Origin: Gammaproteobacteria bacterium
GTDB taxonomy: Bacteria > Pseudomonadota > Gammaproteobacteria > Coxiellales > Coxiellaceae
Reading direction: 5' to 3'
Length of the DNA: 64,000 nt
Assembly (NCBI GenBank): GCA_030425685.1
Contig: JAUIAD010000010.1
Coordinates: 39,733 to 103,732, forward strand
Made by a program: the position numbers and the translations under genes
Notes under the pieces: generated by a model
The model's input: the letters and a program-made list of their open reading frames with translations, nothing else
Told to the model about the DNA's origin: nothing
The model's database searches: none
Part shown: positions 1 to 10,779 of the stretch, in pieces
Layout: each line of letters begins with the position of its first letter
How positions within the stretch are numbered: the stretch's first letter is position 1

Positions 1-341
1 TGCACACCTGTTGGCAAACTCTTCTGAATCTTCGCTTTTAACTGCTCTTGCGTTAAATCCTGACGCGGAGCCACACGGATAGAATAGTCGGTCACACTAT
101 AAGCCTGCACCACTGCCTGCTTAAAGCCACTTTTCCTGACAGTTGATCTAACGTTAGCGGTATCAGTACCGGATGGGTAACTCACTTCAATCTGAGTACC
201 ACCGGTGAAGTCGAGCCCTAAATTTAAGCCATTAACCGATAAAGCAACAATTGAGGCAACAAAAATAATCGCCGAAAAAATCGCCGCCCATTTACGTTGT
301 CGCATAAATGGGATTCTAGTATTTGATTTAAAAAATTCCAT
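1..341 (-). CDS. secF: Protein translocase subunit SecF (partial, 5' part only)
   Basis: Inner-membrane partner of SecD that uses the proton motive force to help SecYEG export. The reading frame starts with ATG at 341 and runs off the left edge, giving about 113 N-terminal residues. It shows a basic N-terminus, a first membrane helix (about residues 18-36) and the family signature LGLDFTGG followed by the start of the periplasmic P1-like domain. It lies 9 bp after the secD stop, so it is the last visible gene of the tgt-yajC-secD-secF operon. The C-terminal five helices are outside the window. The identification is firm because both the motif and the gene order fit. Confidence 0.95.
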   Translation of the reverse strand, partial: MEFFKSNTRIPFMRQRKWAAIFSAIIFVASIVALSVNGLNLGLDFTGGTQIEVSYPSGTDTANVRSTVRKSGFKQAVVQAYSVTDYSIRVAPRQDLTQEQLKAKIQKSLPTGV

Positions 342-350
342 GCGACTGCC

Positions 351-2228
351 TCACTTATTCTTTACTTTAATACCGATGGACAGATGCCCCACGGTGCGCT
401 TGCCGTAAACTAAATTAATCACCGCACGCGTGAAGAAGATAGCGGTAACCATTGATGTTAACAAACCAATAATCAACGTAACCGCAAAACCCTGCACCGG
501 CCCAGTACCAAAAGCTAGCAACACAACCGCCACAATTAACGTCGTAACGTTCGCATCAACAATAGTAGAAAAAGCACGCTCATAACCGGCATAAATACTC
601 GCTTGCGGCGACATGCCATTACGCAATTCCTCTCGTATACGTTCATTGATAAGCACATTAGCATCAACCGCCATACCAACAGTTAACACAATCGCAGCAA
701 TACCGGGCAATGTTAACGTCGCATTCAGCACCGACATAATGGCAACGATAAAGATAATATTTAATACCAACGCCATATCAGCCACTAAGCCAAAAACACG
801 GTAGTAAATGGCCATAAAGATAATAACCAAGAGCGAGCCAATCTCTGTCGAAAGCACACCCATACGAATATTTTCTTTACCTAGACTCGGGCCAACTACA
901 CGCTCTTGCACTGGAACCATACGCGCTTTATAGGCACCAGAACGCAACAATAGCGCCAGGTTCTTAGCATATTCCATTGACTGCAAACCCATGACCTGGA
1001 AATTATTACCCAAAGCACTTTGAATATTAGCAACATTTATCACACGCTCAACGAGCTTATGCTCCGGAACCACCTTGCCATCGACTAACTTCTTAGTGGT
1101 TTTTGTTTCCACATAAACAACCGCTAGCGGCTTACCAACATTTTCACCCGTAATTCGATTGAAAAACGGTACCGTGCTACCACCAATTTGGATAAACACC
1201 GCTGGCTGGCCATTTTGATCTAAACCAGAGTGCGCGTTAATAATCGCCTGGCCTGATAAAACAACCTGGTTTTTCAATAAAATCGGTGTACCATTTTCAT
1301 CTTTAAACAGTTGCGTACCAAAAGGAATGACGCCAGATTTTTGCGCGGAAAGTGCATCATGCTCGGTATCAACCAATTGCAATTTAACCGTCGCCATCTT
1401 ACCAATAAGGTCTTTAGCACGCGCCATATCTTGAATACCCGGCAAATCAACACTGATCTGACTAGCACCCTGCTGTTGAATTTCGGGTTCAGCAACACCG
1501 AGTTCATTCACACGATTACGCAAAATCGTTAAGTTCTGCTGCACCGCATCGGTACGCAATTTCATTAACGCATTTTCCGACATGGTCATTTGAATAAGAT
1601 ACCTGCCATTTTTGCTGACATCTTTAATGGTATAGTTAGGGAATTTTGATTTAATCAAAGAAAGAGCGTCATCCTTAGCATTTTCATTACGAAAACCAAC
1701 GGTTATACCGCGAGTACCATCTTGCTTTAGGCTAGAATAACGAATACGTTTTTGTCGCAAATCTTGACTAATGGATTGCACATCGCTTTTTTGGCGCGAC
1801 GTTAGCATTTGATTAACATCAACATCAAACAAAAAGTGCACACCACCACGCAAGTCCAAACCTAACTTCATCGGATGAGCCCCAATGGCCAACAGCCACT
1901 TAGGCGTCTTGGGTGCTAAGTTCAACGCCACACTGTAATTAGGTCCCAACACCGCTTGGATTACATCCTGAGCTTTTAACTGAGTTTCAGTATCTTTAAA
2001 ACGTACTAATATATTATCTTTATTTAACTTAGCACTCTTATAAAGAATTTTTTGACCATGCAAGCCATCTTCAACTTTCGTCAGTACAGATACATTTAAC
2101 GGTGCAGAATCCTTTGCAGTAATTTGCACAGCAGGGTCTTCGCCATAAAGTACCGGTAAGGCATAAAGCACGCCCAACACAACTAAAACAATTAGCAGAA
2201 TGTAACGCCAAAGCGGATATTGATTCAT
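351..2228 (-). CDS. secD: Protein translocase subunit SecD
   Basis: SecD forms a complex with SecF and YajC and pulls exported proteins across the inner membrane using the proton gradient. The 625-residue product matches the usual length of about 615. An N-terminal helix (residues 7-25) is followed by the signature LGLDLRGGVHF near residue 123, a large periplasmic region, and five C-terminal membrane helices from about residue 455 carrying the conserved AVDANVLINERIREE stretch. It lies 13 bp after yajC and 9 bp before secF, in the order found in most gammaproteobacteria. Nothing is unusual about it. Confidence 0.97.
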   Translation of the reverse strand: MNQYPLWRYILLIVLVVLGVLYALPVLYGEDPAVQITAKDSAPLNVSVLTKVEDGLHGQKILYKSAKLNKDNILVRFKDTETQLKAQDVIQAVLGPNYSVALNLAPKTPKWLLAIGAHPMKLGLDLRGGVHFLFDVDVNQMLTSRQKSDVQSISQDLRQKRIRYSSLKQDGTRGITVGFRNENAKDDALSLIKSKFPNYTIKDVSKNGRYLIQMTMSENALMKLRTDAVQQNLTILRNRVNELGVAEPEIQQQGASQISVDLPGIQDMARAKDLIGKMATVKLQLVDTEHDALSAQKSGVIPFGTQLFKDENGTPILLKNQVVLSGQAIINAHSGLDQNGQPAVFIQIGGSTVPFFNRITGENVGKPLAVVYVETKTTKKLVDGKVVPEHKLVERVINVANIQSALGNNFQVMGLQSMEYAKNLALLLRSGAYKARMVPVQERVVGPSLGKENIRMGVLSTEIGSLLVIIFMAIYYRVFGLVADMALVLNIIFIVAIMSVLNATLTLPGIAAIVLTVGMAVDANVLINERIREELRNGMSPQASIYAGYERAFSTIVDANVTTLIVAVVLLAFGTGPVQGFAVTLIIGLLTSMVTAIFFTRAVINLVYGKRTVGHLSIGIKVKNK

Positions 2229-2241
2229 AACAATCTTAACC

Positions 2242-3752
<1,511 letters not shown>

Positions 3753-3786
3753 CTAGTCATATAAATCGCTTCGCTCGAGAACTGGT

Positions 3787-4224
3787 CTAAGCACCCTTTC
3801 TGCAAGAGGCACTCAAGCACGTTCTTTCTAACTCTGGAACGTCATTCCCTGCGGGAAGAACGACTGGCTGAAGATTAACTGGTACATGGACATTACCAGC
3901 AAAGAATACTAGATTAGCTTCAAAATTAGCGCGCCTATCACTTCCATTAAGACCAGGAAGGAGATAAAAAAACGTTATGAATAAACTGATGCATGTAAGA
4001 ATGTCTTCAAACGAATCTACAACCTCTGGGCCCACAAGCTGTCTAAGACCTGAGCCCACAAGCTGTCTAACAGCAGAAGCATTTTCCTGAGCTTGTAAAT
4101 AGCCAGGGTAAGCTGAGATACAAACGATGCCCGCTGCGGCAATAAACAACAACACAGCACCCGATCGTCTTAAAAAGTAACGCCCTCTTTGAGTAAAATT
4201 ATATTCTGGTATAATATTCCGCAT
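3787..4224 (-). CDS. Hypothetical small membrane protein with internal 8-residue duplication
   Basis: About 145 residues, function not recognised. The open frame extends upstream to 4500, but that part is antisense to mnmA. The ATG at 4224 has a good ribosome binding site (GGAG, 6 bp before the ATG), which decides the start. The protein has a basic N-terminus, a hydrophobic helix at about residues 20-43 and a second at about 75-95, then a hydrophilic tail. Between the helices an 8-residue unit occurs twice (RQLVGSGL / RQLVGPEV), encoded by a 24-bp direct repeat at about 4030-4070. It diverges from mnmA, so the 58-bp gap holds both promoters. Confidence 0.6.
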   Translation of the reverse strand: MRNIIPEYNFTQRGRYFLRRSGAVLLFIAAAGIVCISAYPGYLQAQENASAVRQLVGSGLRQLVGPEVVDSFEDILTCISLFITFFYLLPGLNGSDRRANFEANLVFFAGNVHVPVNLQPVVLPAGNDVPELERTCLSASCRKGA

Positions 4225-4282
4225 GAACAACTCCAAAAAAACAATATTGTAACAATAATAAATTAAAAACATCTTAAGCAGC

Positions 4283-5371
4283 ATGAATAAAGACAAACAA
4301 AAAATAGTGGTAGGACTTTCAGGCGGTGTTGACTCTGCAGTTACCGCATTACTACTAAAAGAACAAGGGCACGAGGTAACAGGCATCTTTATGCGCAACT
4401 GGGAATCTGAAAATGATGACCCGCACTGTACAGCAGAACAAGATCTTAGTGATGCTAGAGCGATCTGCGACCAAATTGATATCCCCTTGCAAACCGTCAA
4501 CTTTGCACAAGAGTACTGGGATAATGTCTTTCAATATTGCTTAGATGAATTTGCTGCCGGGCGAACACCTAACCCCGACATTTGGTGCAACCGCGAAATA
4601 AAGTTTAATGTATTTTTGCAATATGCTTTATCACAGGGTGCTGACTATTTAGCAACAGGTCATTACGCCTGCATTGAAAAGAGCAACAATCTATTTCAAT
4701 TACTACGCGGAGCCGATACGAATAAAGATCAGAGTTACTTCCTCTACACCTTAGGTCAAAAACAATTAGCGCATAGTCTTTTTCCATTAGGTAACATGGA
4801 AAAAACAACCGTAAGAGAAGTCGCAGAAAAAAACAATCTCGTCAACTACGCCAAAAAAGATAGCACAGGAATTTGTTTTATTGGCGAACGTAAATTTAAA
4901 GAATTTTTAAGTGAATTTATCTTAGCCCAGCCTGGTAATATGGAAACGCCGGATGGCAAAGTGATTGGTAAACACGATGGCGTGATGTTCTATACCTTAG
5001 GCCAACGCAAAGGATTAAATATTGGCGGTATTAAAGATGCCTCTGAAGAAGCTTGGTATGTATTAAAAAAAGATGTAAAGCGTAATGTCCTAATCGTTGG
5101 GCAAGGTCATGATCATCCGCTTTTGTTTTCTACACAACTAAACTGCAAAGAGCTACACTGGGTTGCTGGCTCTGCACCAAACATTAAACAATGCAGTGCA
5201 AAAACGCGCTATCGCCAAAGTGACCAAGCTTGTGCGATTACGCCGATTGGTGAAGATGAATTCTCAGTTGAATTTGCCCAGGCACAACGTGCTGTAACAC
5301 CCGGCCAATCCATTGTCTTCTACGATAACGATATTTGCCTAGGCGGCGGCATTATCACTAACTACAAGTAA
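4283..5371 (+). CDS. mnmA: tRNA-specific 2-thiouridylase MnmA
   Basis: Installs the 2-thio group on wobble uridine 34 of Lys, Glu and Gln tRNAs, taking sulfur from the IscS relay. The 362 residues match the family. The PP-loop ATP site SGGVDSAV is at residues 13-20, the MRNWE motif at 37-41, the catalytic cysteine in [12 protein letters not shown] at about Cys102, and the second active-site cysteine in [10 protein letters not shown] at about Cys198. The C-terminal barrel with LGGGIIT is present. phhB follows after 14 bp on the same strand and is probably co-transcribed. Confidence 0.97.
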   Translation: MNKDKQKIVVGLSGGVDSAVTALLLKEQGHEVTGIFMRNWESENDDPHCTAEQDLSDARAICDQIDIPLQTVNFAQEYWDNVFQYCLDEFAAGRTPNPDIWCNREIKFNVFLQYALSQGADYLATGHYACIEKSNNLFQLLRGADTNKDQSYFLYTLGQKQLAHSLFPLGNMEKTTVREVAEKNNLVNYAKKDSTGICFIGERKFKEFLSEFILAQPGNMETPDGKVIGKHDGVMFYTLGQRKGLNIGGIKDASEEAWYVLKKDVKRNVLIVGQGHDHPLLFSTQLNCKELHWVAGSAPNIKQCSAKTRYRQSDQACAITPIGEDEFSVEFAQAQRAVTPGQSIVFYDNDICLGGGIITNYK

Positions 5372-5385
5372 AAGGAAAAGAGCAC

Positions 5386-5715
5386 ATGGACGAGCTATCA
5401 AAAAAGAAATGTACAGCTTGCGAAGGAAATATTACGGCATTAAACCAGCAAGAATGCGAGTCTCTCTTAACACAACTCAATGATTGGGATATCGACTCAC
5501 ATCACAGCAGTATCGAAAAAAAATTTCAATTTAAAGGTTTTTTCAGAACGATGAGCTTTGTTAACGCAGTCGCTTGGATTGCTAACCAAGAAGGCCATCA
5601 CCCCGAAATTAATATCTCTTATAACCAATGCCATGTCCGTTTTACAACACATGCTATTAGCGGGTTATCGGAGAACGATTTTATCTGTGCTGCTAAAGTA
5701 GACGCCCTACTCTAA
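5386..5715 (+). CDS. phhB: Pterin-4a-carbinolamine dehydratase
   Basis: Dehydrates 4a-hydroxytetrahydrobiopterin, recycling the cofactor of phenylalanine hydroxylase; in other bacteria it can also be a dimerisation cofactor. The 109-residue product carries the signature EGHHPEI followed by a Tyr and a His at the family spacing, and the closing acidic region (ENDFICAAKVDAL). The ribosome binding site AAGGAAAAG lies just before the ATG. No phenylalanine hydroxylase gene is visible here, so the physiological partner cannot be stated. Cotranscription with mnmA is inferred from the 14-bp gap. Confidence 0.93.
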   Translation: MDELSKKKCTACEGNITALNQQECESLLTQLNDWDIDSHHSSIEKKFQFKGFFRTMSFVNAVAWIANQEGHHPEINISYNQCHVRFTTHAISGLSENDFICAAKVDALL

Positions 5716-5797
5716 GCAATATCACCATACGCCCCCTATTTATTCCCAAACGAATATAAGCTACACTTTTTAGGTAAAAGGGACGTAAGGTAATTCT

Positions 5798-6517
5798 ATG
5801 GATAAGACGGTAAAATCAATCCTGTTAGTTGATGACGACAAAAATCTCGCCACTGTTCTTGCTGAATTTCTATCCAATCATGGCTTCCAGCTTGATTCCG
5901 CTTTTTCAAAGGAAGAAATGGATCAATATCTGACAACAAATACACCTGACTTAATCCTTTTAGATATCCATTTACCAGGCGCAAACGGTTTAACGATCTG
6001 CAAAGAAGTCACTAAGGACATTGCTATACCTGTTATTATGCTTACCGGTTCCCAGGATGATATCGATAAAGTGCTGGCATTAGAATATGGTGCGAGCAAT
6101 TACCTAACCAAGCCCATCAACCCACAGGTACTATTAGCCTTTATAAAATTATCGCTAAAGAAAACAACCACTATTATAGCAAGTCAGGATGTTTATCATT
6201 TTTCCAACTACACTCTAAATTACTCAACACAAATGTTGCACGATAAAAATGGTGAACACATTCCCATTTCGCCCGCAGAGTTTAGTATCCTCGTTATTTT
6301 TTGCCAGCATCCTAATCAAATACTTAGCCGCAGCAAACTAATGGACCTAATGCAAGTTTCTGAGGACTTATTCGATAGAAGTATTGACACAGCTATTTGT
6401 AGATTACGAAAAAAAATAGAGAACAATCCAAAAAAACCACAAGTGCTTAAAACTATTCGCGGTAGAGGCTATATTTTTAAAGCACAGGTAATAAAGGAAA
6501 TAAATTCTGCGAGTTGA
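5798..6517 (+). CDS. OmpR/PhoB-family response regulator
   Basis: A 239-residue two-component regulator. The N-terminal receiver has the acidic pair in LLVDDDKN, the phosphoacceptor aspartate in LILLDIHLPG (about residue 57), and the conserved lysine in YLTKPINP. The C-terminal winged helix (about residues 130-230) ends in the family motif IRGRGYIFK. The ribosome binding site is TAAGG. The downstream sensor kinase starts 3 bp after the stop, so the two are a cognate pair. Target genes cannot be deduced. A second, separate OmpR-type system lies at 55.9-57.9 kb. Confidence 0.93.
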   Translation: MDKTVKSILLVDDDKNLATVLAEFLSNHGFQLDSAFSKEEMDQYLTTNTPDLILLDIHLPGANGLTICKEVTKDIAIPVIMLTGSQDDIDKVLALEYGASNYLTKPINPQVLLAFIKLSLKKTTTIIASQDVYHFSNYTLNYSTQMLHDKNGEHIPISPAEFSILVIFCQHPNQILSRSKLMDLMQVSEDLFDRSIDTAICRLRKKIENNPKKPQVLKTIRGRGYIFKAQVIKEINSAS

Positions 6518-6520
6518 TTA

Positions 6521-8716
6521 ATGGTTGCGGAACTTAATAAAAAGAACATATTGCTTATAGTAGCCGCAGTCTTAGGTGTAGCTTTATACTATGTCATTGC
6601 GCTTATAGGGAAATATGCCACATTTCCATTCCATTCACATATACCTGTCATATATTCAGTTGGTATTGATATTATTCAGGTCGCTATTTTTTACCTGCTT
6701 TTTAAAAAAAAGGGTACTCCCTATCAACATGCTTTTATTTTATTAATGATATCATCAACATTAAAAATTATCTTAGATATCATTATCAGCTTGCACGTAT
6801 TTCAATTAGTATCAGAAAGCCAAAAACAATGGTTTTTTACACTAGGGGGGCCTATTAATGTTGCCGAAGTACTATGTCAAATTAGTGCGGGTATCATTTT
6901 TTTGAAAATAGGCGTTATCGATAAAAGAAAAATCATTGTTAAACCAACAGCAATACCACTACTGTGTTCCTTTTTACTACTGTTTATTACATTCTCACTA
7001 ATATATTGGTGGGAGAGAACAATAGGTAATATACACACTATTTATTTTATTACCTTAATACTGGAATTTATACTGTTTCTGATTAATTTAATTATCTTAT
7101 CTTGCACTAATAAAACTGAACTAACACTTCTATTTGTCGGTTTATCTATACTCATTACAGTTAATATATTTGTCGATAGATCTTCATGGGCCACATTATA
7201 CAGTTACCTCAGCATCTGGAGTAGCTTATGGATTATTGCGAAAATAATTACCATCTATGCTTCAAGTCAACTTCTAATCAAAAAATATAGCATATCTGAG
7301 TCCGCATGGTTTGGTTCAGCTGACAGCTTGCGTATTCAAATCAATCTTTGGTGCAATGGAGTTGTTTCTCTCTTCTTGCTTTTACATATAGGTTATTATT
7401 CTATTACACAAATTTCATTTTCATTATTTATAAATTTTTTTCAAAGCAGTTTAGAAGTATACCTAGCCTTCATTGTACTATGCACTATTCTAACGCGAAT
7501 TTTTTCGAGATTTATTGAACGCCCATTTCAGCAAATAGAGGCTACTCTTTCAAGAAATAAATCCAAGCAACGCCTTGAGACTTTGCGTATAGATATCAAA
7601 GAGTTCAGAATCATGTGGAATAGATTATCTGATTATTTCAATAAAATTAAACAAAAGACCGAAACCGAAAAAAAACTTTTCGATATTGCGAGCAAATCGG
7701 TTCATGACATGTCATCCCCTTTATCTACTTTAGAAGTGATTGGTAAGAATGCTGAAAAACAACTAGGCGAAAGGCAAACAAGGATTTTCTCGGATACACT
7801 ATACCAACTAAAACACATCACAAAAACATTGCTCGATCAGTATAAAAACACAATCAATTTAAATAAGGAAATCAACGATAGCTATCAATTCTTATCTATA
7901 CTAATTGAAGAAATAATTTCTCAAAAGAAAATTCAATACCACGACCAAGTAATAAACATTAGATGGAATCCATCCAATGAAAACAGATTTTTTGTTTTCA
8001 AATTAGAAAATGTATTATTCAAGCGTGCTCTATCCTGCCTGATAGATAACGCTTTAGAAGCAAGCGAATCTAAAAAAGACAAACAGCTTACCATTCAGTT
8101 ATCACAAACAAAGAATCACGCTGTTATTAGTATAAAAGATTATGGTTGCGGAATGTCAGAAGAACAGAGACATCATATTCTCAAAGGTACAGGAAAAACA
8201 ACCAAAAGCAAAGGTTATGGGATAGGATTAAAGAATGTTATCTCTACTGTTAGAAACTGGAAAGGCTTCTGTGATATTAAGTCTGAAATAAATAAGGGGA
8301 CTGAGTTTATTATTTACCTTCCAAAAACAAGCCCGCCAGCATGGCTTTTTTCAACCTTCCAATTAAATACAAGGCAGCGTATTGTCTTGCTTGATCACAA
8401 CCCAAAAGACCAAAAAATATTTAAAAAGATATTTAATCAACACAGAAAATTACAGCAAATAACTATAGAATTCCTTTCATCAATTGAGGAGTTCTACGAC
8501 TCACTGACTCTGGATGATAATAGTTTTTACTTTATTGACCTAAATATAAAAGGCTGCAAGACCACTGGGCTAGATATTATACGCGAGTGTCATTTAAATC
8601 AAGTAAGTTGTCTTATAACAGATGAATTTACGCAACCTAACATTCAGAACCAATGCGCCCTAAATAAAACCTTCTTATTGCCTAGAACACTTCTCAAATA
8701 CATATCGGTAGACTAA
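6521..8716 (+). CDS. Polytopic sensor histidine kinase with degenerate C-terminal receiver-like domain
   Basis: 731-residue inner-membrane sensor kinase. The N-terminal 330 residues contain about ten hydrophobic helices with no obvious large periplasmic loop, suggesting a signal sensed in or at the membrane. The phosphoacceptor histidine is in SKSVHDMSSPLS (about His395). The ATPase domain has the N box (CLIDNALEAS), G1 box (DYGCGMS) and G2 box (GYGIGLKNV). The last about 110 residues resemble a receiver fold (RIVLLDHNPKD and FYFIDLNIKG with a possible acceptor Asp), but the usual lysine motif is not clear. It may be a hybrid kinase or carry a non-functional receiver. Paired with the regulator just upstream. 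Confidence 0.88.
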   Translation: MVAELNKKNILLIVAAVLGVALYYVIALIGKYATFPFHSHIPVIYSVGIDIIQVAIFYLLFKKKGTPYQHAFILLMISSTLKIILDIIISLHVFQLVSESQKQWFFTLGGPINVAEVLCQISAGIIFLKIGVIDKRKIIVKPTAIPLLCSFLLLFITFSLIYWWERTIGNIHTIYFITLILEFILFLINLIILSCTNKTELTLLFVGLSILITVNIFVDRSSWATLYSYLSIWSSLWIIAKIITIYASSQLLIKKYSISESAWFGSADSLRIQINLWCNGVVSLFLLLHIGYYSITQISFSLFINFFQSSLEVYLAFIVLCTILTRIFSRFIERPFQQIEATLSRNKSKQRLETLRIDIKEFRIMWNRLSDYFNKIKQKTETEKKLFDIASKSVHDMSSPLSTLEVIGKNAEKQLGERQTRIFSDTLYQLKHITKTLLDQYKNTINLNKEINDSYQFLSILIEEIISQKKIQYHDQVINIRWNPSNENRFFVFKLENVLFKRALSCLIDNALEASESKKDKQLTIQLSQTKNHAVISIKDYGCGMSEEQRHHILKGTGKTTKSKGYGIGLKNVISTVRNWKGFCDIKSEINKGTEFIIYLPKTSPPAWLFSTFQLNTRQRIVLLDHNPKDQKIFKKIFNQHRKLQQITIEFLSSIEEFYDSLTLDDNSFYFIDLNIKGCKTTGLDIIRECHLNQVSCLITDEFTQPNIQNQCALNKTFLLPRTLLKYISVD

Positions 8717-8737
8717 AATAACCAACTTCTATGGCAA

Positions 8738-10468
8738 CTACTTTGGAAACTTCATTGAAAGGCTTAAAATAACATTTTCTAACGTGTTAACACTAACCAC
8801 ACCTGTGTGATCTGAAACTTGAACTCCAGTGCCAAATAGTCTTGTAATACTTTTGTATACAGTAAGTGTAAGCATGCCAGCTAATGAATCAAACTGCTGT
8901 GGACTACGACTTAAGTGGTATTCAACTGCCAAAATAAACGTTGCTATGCGAACACGCATAAAATCACCGTAGGTTATTCCTTTGACTCCTGGCCTACCTT
9001 GTTTTTCAGCATGCTTGCCTGCAATCCTCTTTAAAAAGCTCATCTCCTTATACTGTATACTTCCCTTACATTGTTCGACACTACTCCAATAAAATTCAAA
9101 ACGAGTTTTGCTTGCTTGATAGTGACTAATGCGATTCATTATAGTAAACACAGATGCGGAAATACCAATAAATGCACCAATAATGGCACTCAAACCAAGT
9201 AACATCGGTGCTGATAAAAGTGTTGAAGTAATACCTAACATATCCAACGGGGCCTTAACCACATTCTCTATCATAGCATTTTGGGTTCGGTTGATCTGAC
9301 TTTGAAATTTATCAATCAAAAAGCTTAATAATTCACTCATAGAGTCTAGCGAAAAAAGATCATACTCCGAATAATTACCACTCCCAAATCTATGATAACT
9401 TAACGATGTAACATTGCTAATCATTTCATTAGTTGCCATCAACCTCGCAATATTCTTATCCAAACCATTAACCGTATTCATGTCGATAAATAGTGAAATA
9501 GCACGACTGATAGTTCCCAAGGTACCTGCGGTTAAAAAACCTGAGGTCTCATGCGCTGGCATTGTTCGAGCAGCAATGACAGCTGCACTTCCTCCAGCAT
9601 CCACACCAGCTTTAGTCATTCTAGCCACGGCTTCGCGCGAGTCTTTTACTGATAACGACTGTGACAAATCTCGAAATGACTGCACAATTGAGATAGGTTG
9701 ATCGACGAATGTATTTTTCATAGTTAGCGGATCTATTATTTGGTTTGGCATACTCTGCATCAAAAGGTTAAATCCACGCAAATAATTCGACGCAGGAACG
9801 ATGTAATCCTGATTGGCCGACACAATTACTTTTAACGGATTAAAAGTCTCACCATCGACGCGATTTCCATGTGGCCCACTAATATCAAAACCAAAATAAT
9901 TTGGAGTATAGTACACCCCTCCCGTTTCACCGGGCCTAAGCGGCCCCTTTCTAAATCCCGCAATGGGATGTAACGAGCAATCAGAATAAGTTTGCGATGC
10001 TTGCTGCTGTTGAGAAGCAGACTGCACAACAGCTGGTTGTTGATAATATTCCTCAACAGGATAAGATGAGTTAACCCGTTCTTGAGACATCGATGTTTCA
10101 TCTTGCGTAACAGCATAGAAACGTGTCGGCACACGGTATTCCAAATACTCTGCCTGAGTAACCTGCTGGCGAACTACTTGAGATGGACCACTATTTGGTA
10201 CAGTGACCCATTGCAATAAACCATCCTGCATAACATGCTGGTTAGACCCTTGAACTGGCATCGGCCATTCTTGCTGTGTTTCTTGCAACGGCATTGGGCG
10301 AGACATAGGTCTTTCAATGCTTCTATTATCAGTTGCAGATTCCCCAAAAATTTTATCTTTCAACGAATACAAAGGAGCAAACCATGAACTCGAACTATTA
10401 TTATTGTTTGACGAAGTAGCTTGTGTAGGATACTGAGTAGGTGCATATAGTGCGTTGTCGGGTCTCAT
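8738..10468 (-). CDS. Unrecognised 576-residue protein with Q/S/P-rich N-terminus
   Basis: I do not recognise this protein. It has a good ribosome binding site (GAGG, 9 bp before the ATG). Residues 1-165 are low complexity, rich in Q, S, N, P and Y, with runs such as SSNNNNSSSS and QQQQ, and look disordered. The remaining 400 residues look folded and mainly helical, with one strongly hydrophobic stretch around residues 415-440 that may span or insert into a membrane. No signal peptide is seen. It converges with the sensor kinase gene (21 bp between stops). A translocated host-interaction protein is possible from its architecture and genome context, but that is inference only. Confidence 0.6.
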   Translation of the reverse strand: MRPDNALYAPTQYPTQATSSNNNNSSSSWFAPLYSLKDKIFGESATDNRSIERPMSRPMPLQETQQEWPMPVQGSNQHVMQDGLLQWVTVPNSGPSQVVRQQVTQAEYLEYRVPTRFYAVTQDETSMSQERVNSSYPVEEYYQQPAVVQSASQQQQASQTYSDCSLHPIAGFRKGPLRPGETGGVYYTPNYFGFDISGPHGNRVDGETFNPLKVIVSANQDYIVPASNYLRGFNLLMQSMPNQIIDPLTMKNTFVDQPISIVQSFRDLSQSLSVKDSREAVARMTKAGVDAGGSAAVIAARTMPAHETSGFLTAGTLGTISRAISLFIDMNTVNGLDKNIARLMATNEMISNVTSLSYHRFGSGNYSEYDLFSLDSMSELLSFLIDKFQSQINRTQNAMIENVVKAPLDMLGITSTLLSAPMLLGLSAIIGAFIGISASVFTIMNRISHYQASKTRFEFYWSSVEQCKGSIQYKEMSFLKRIAGKHAEKQGRPGVKGITYGDFMRVRIATFILAVEYHLSRSPQQFDSLAGMLTLTVYKSITRLFGTGVQVSDHTGVVSVNTLENVILSLSMKFPK

Positions 10469-10737
10469 TTTTATTGCCTCGTATTTGCAAATGACTTATT
10501 GGATGATGATTCGACTGGTAGAATCACTAAATCAACACCCATATTTAAATTTCACCCTAAAATTGTAACAAAACGCTGTTACCATATAATTTTCAAAATA
10601 TTACCAATCTATTACCACCCAAGAGAAAATCAATATAATTCATTAAAAACCAATGAGTTATCAAGCTTTAAGTTCTTATGCAATGTGCAAAACTAAACAA
10701 AAATAAGTAGGTGCTCGAAAATAAGACCCTCCTCAGT

Positions 10738-10743
10738 TATAAT
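10738..10743 (+). promoter_or_regulatory. Candidate -10 element upstream of mfd
   Basis: A consensus TATAAT lies 37 bp before the ATG at 10780. Its transcript would start near 10750, downstream of the alternative GTG at 10711, which supports the ATG at 10780 as the true mfd start. The -35 region is not convincing. Confidence 0.45.
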
Positions 10744-10779
10744 GCCCTCCCACTCAAATACCGCATAGAAAGACCGAAT

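Noticed and set aside
4225..4500. N-terminal extension of the 3787 gene
   Set aside because: It is antisense to mnmA, and the ATG at 4224 has a good ribosome binding site. The extra part has the composition of a shadow frame.
10711..10779. Mfd starting at GTG 10711
   Set aside because: A TATAAT lies inside this stretch and the family N-terminus aligns with ATG 10780.
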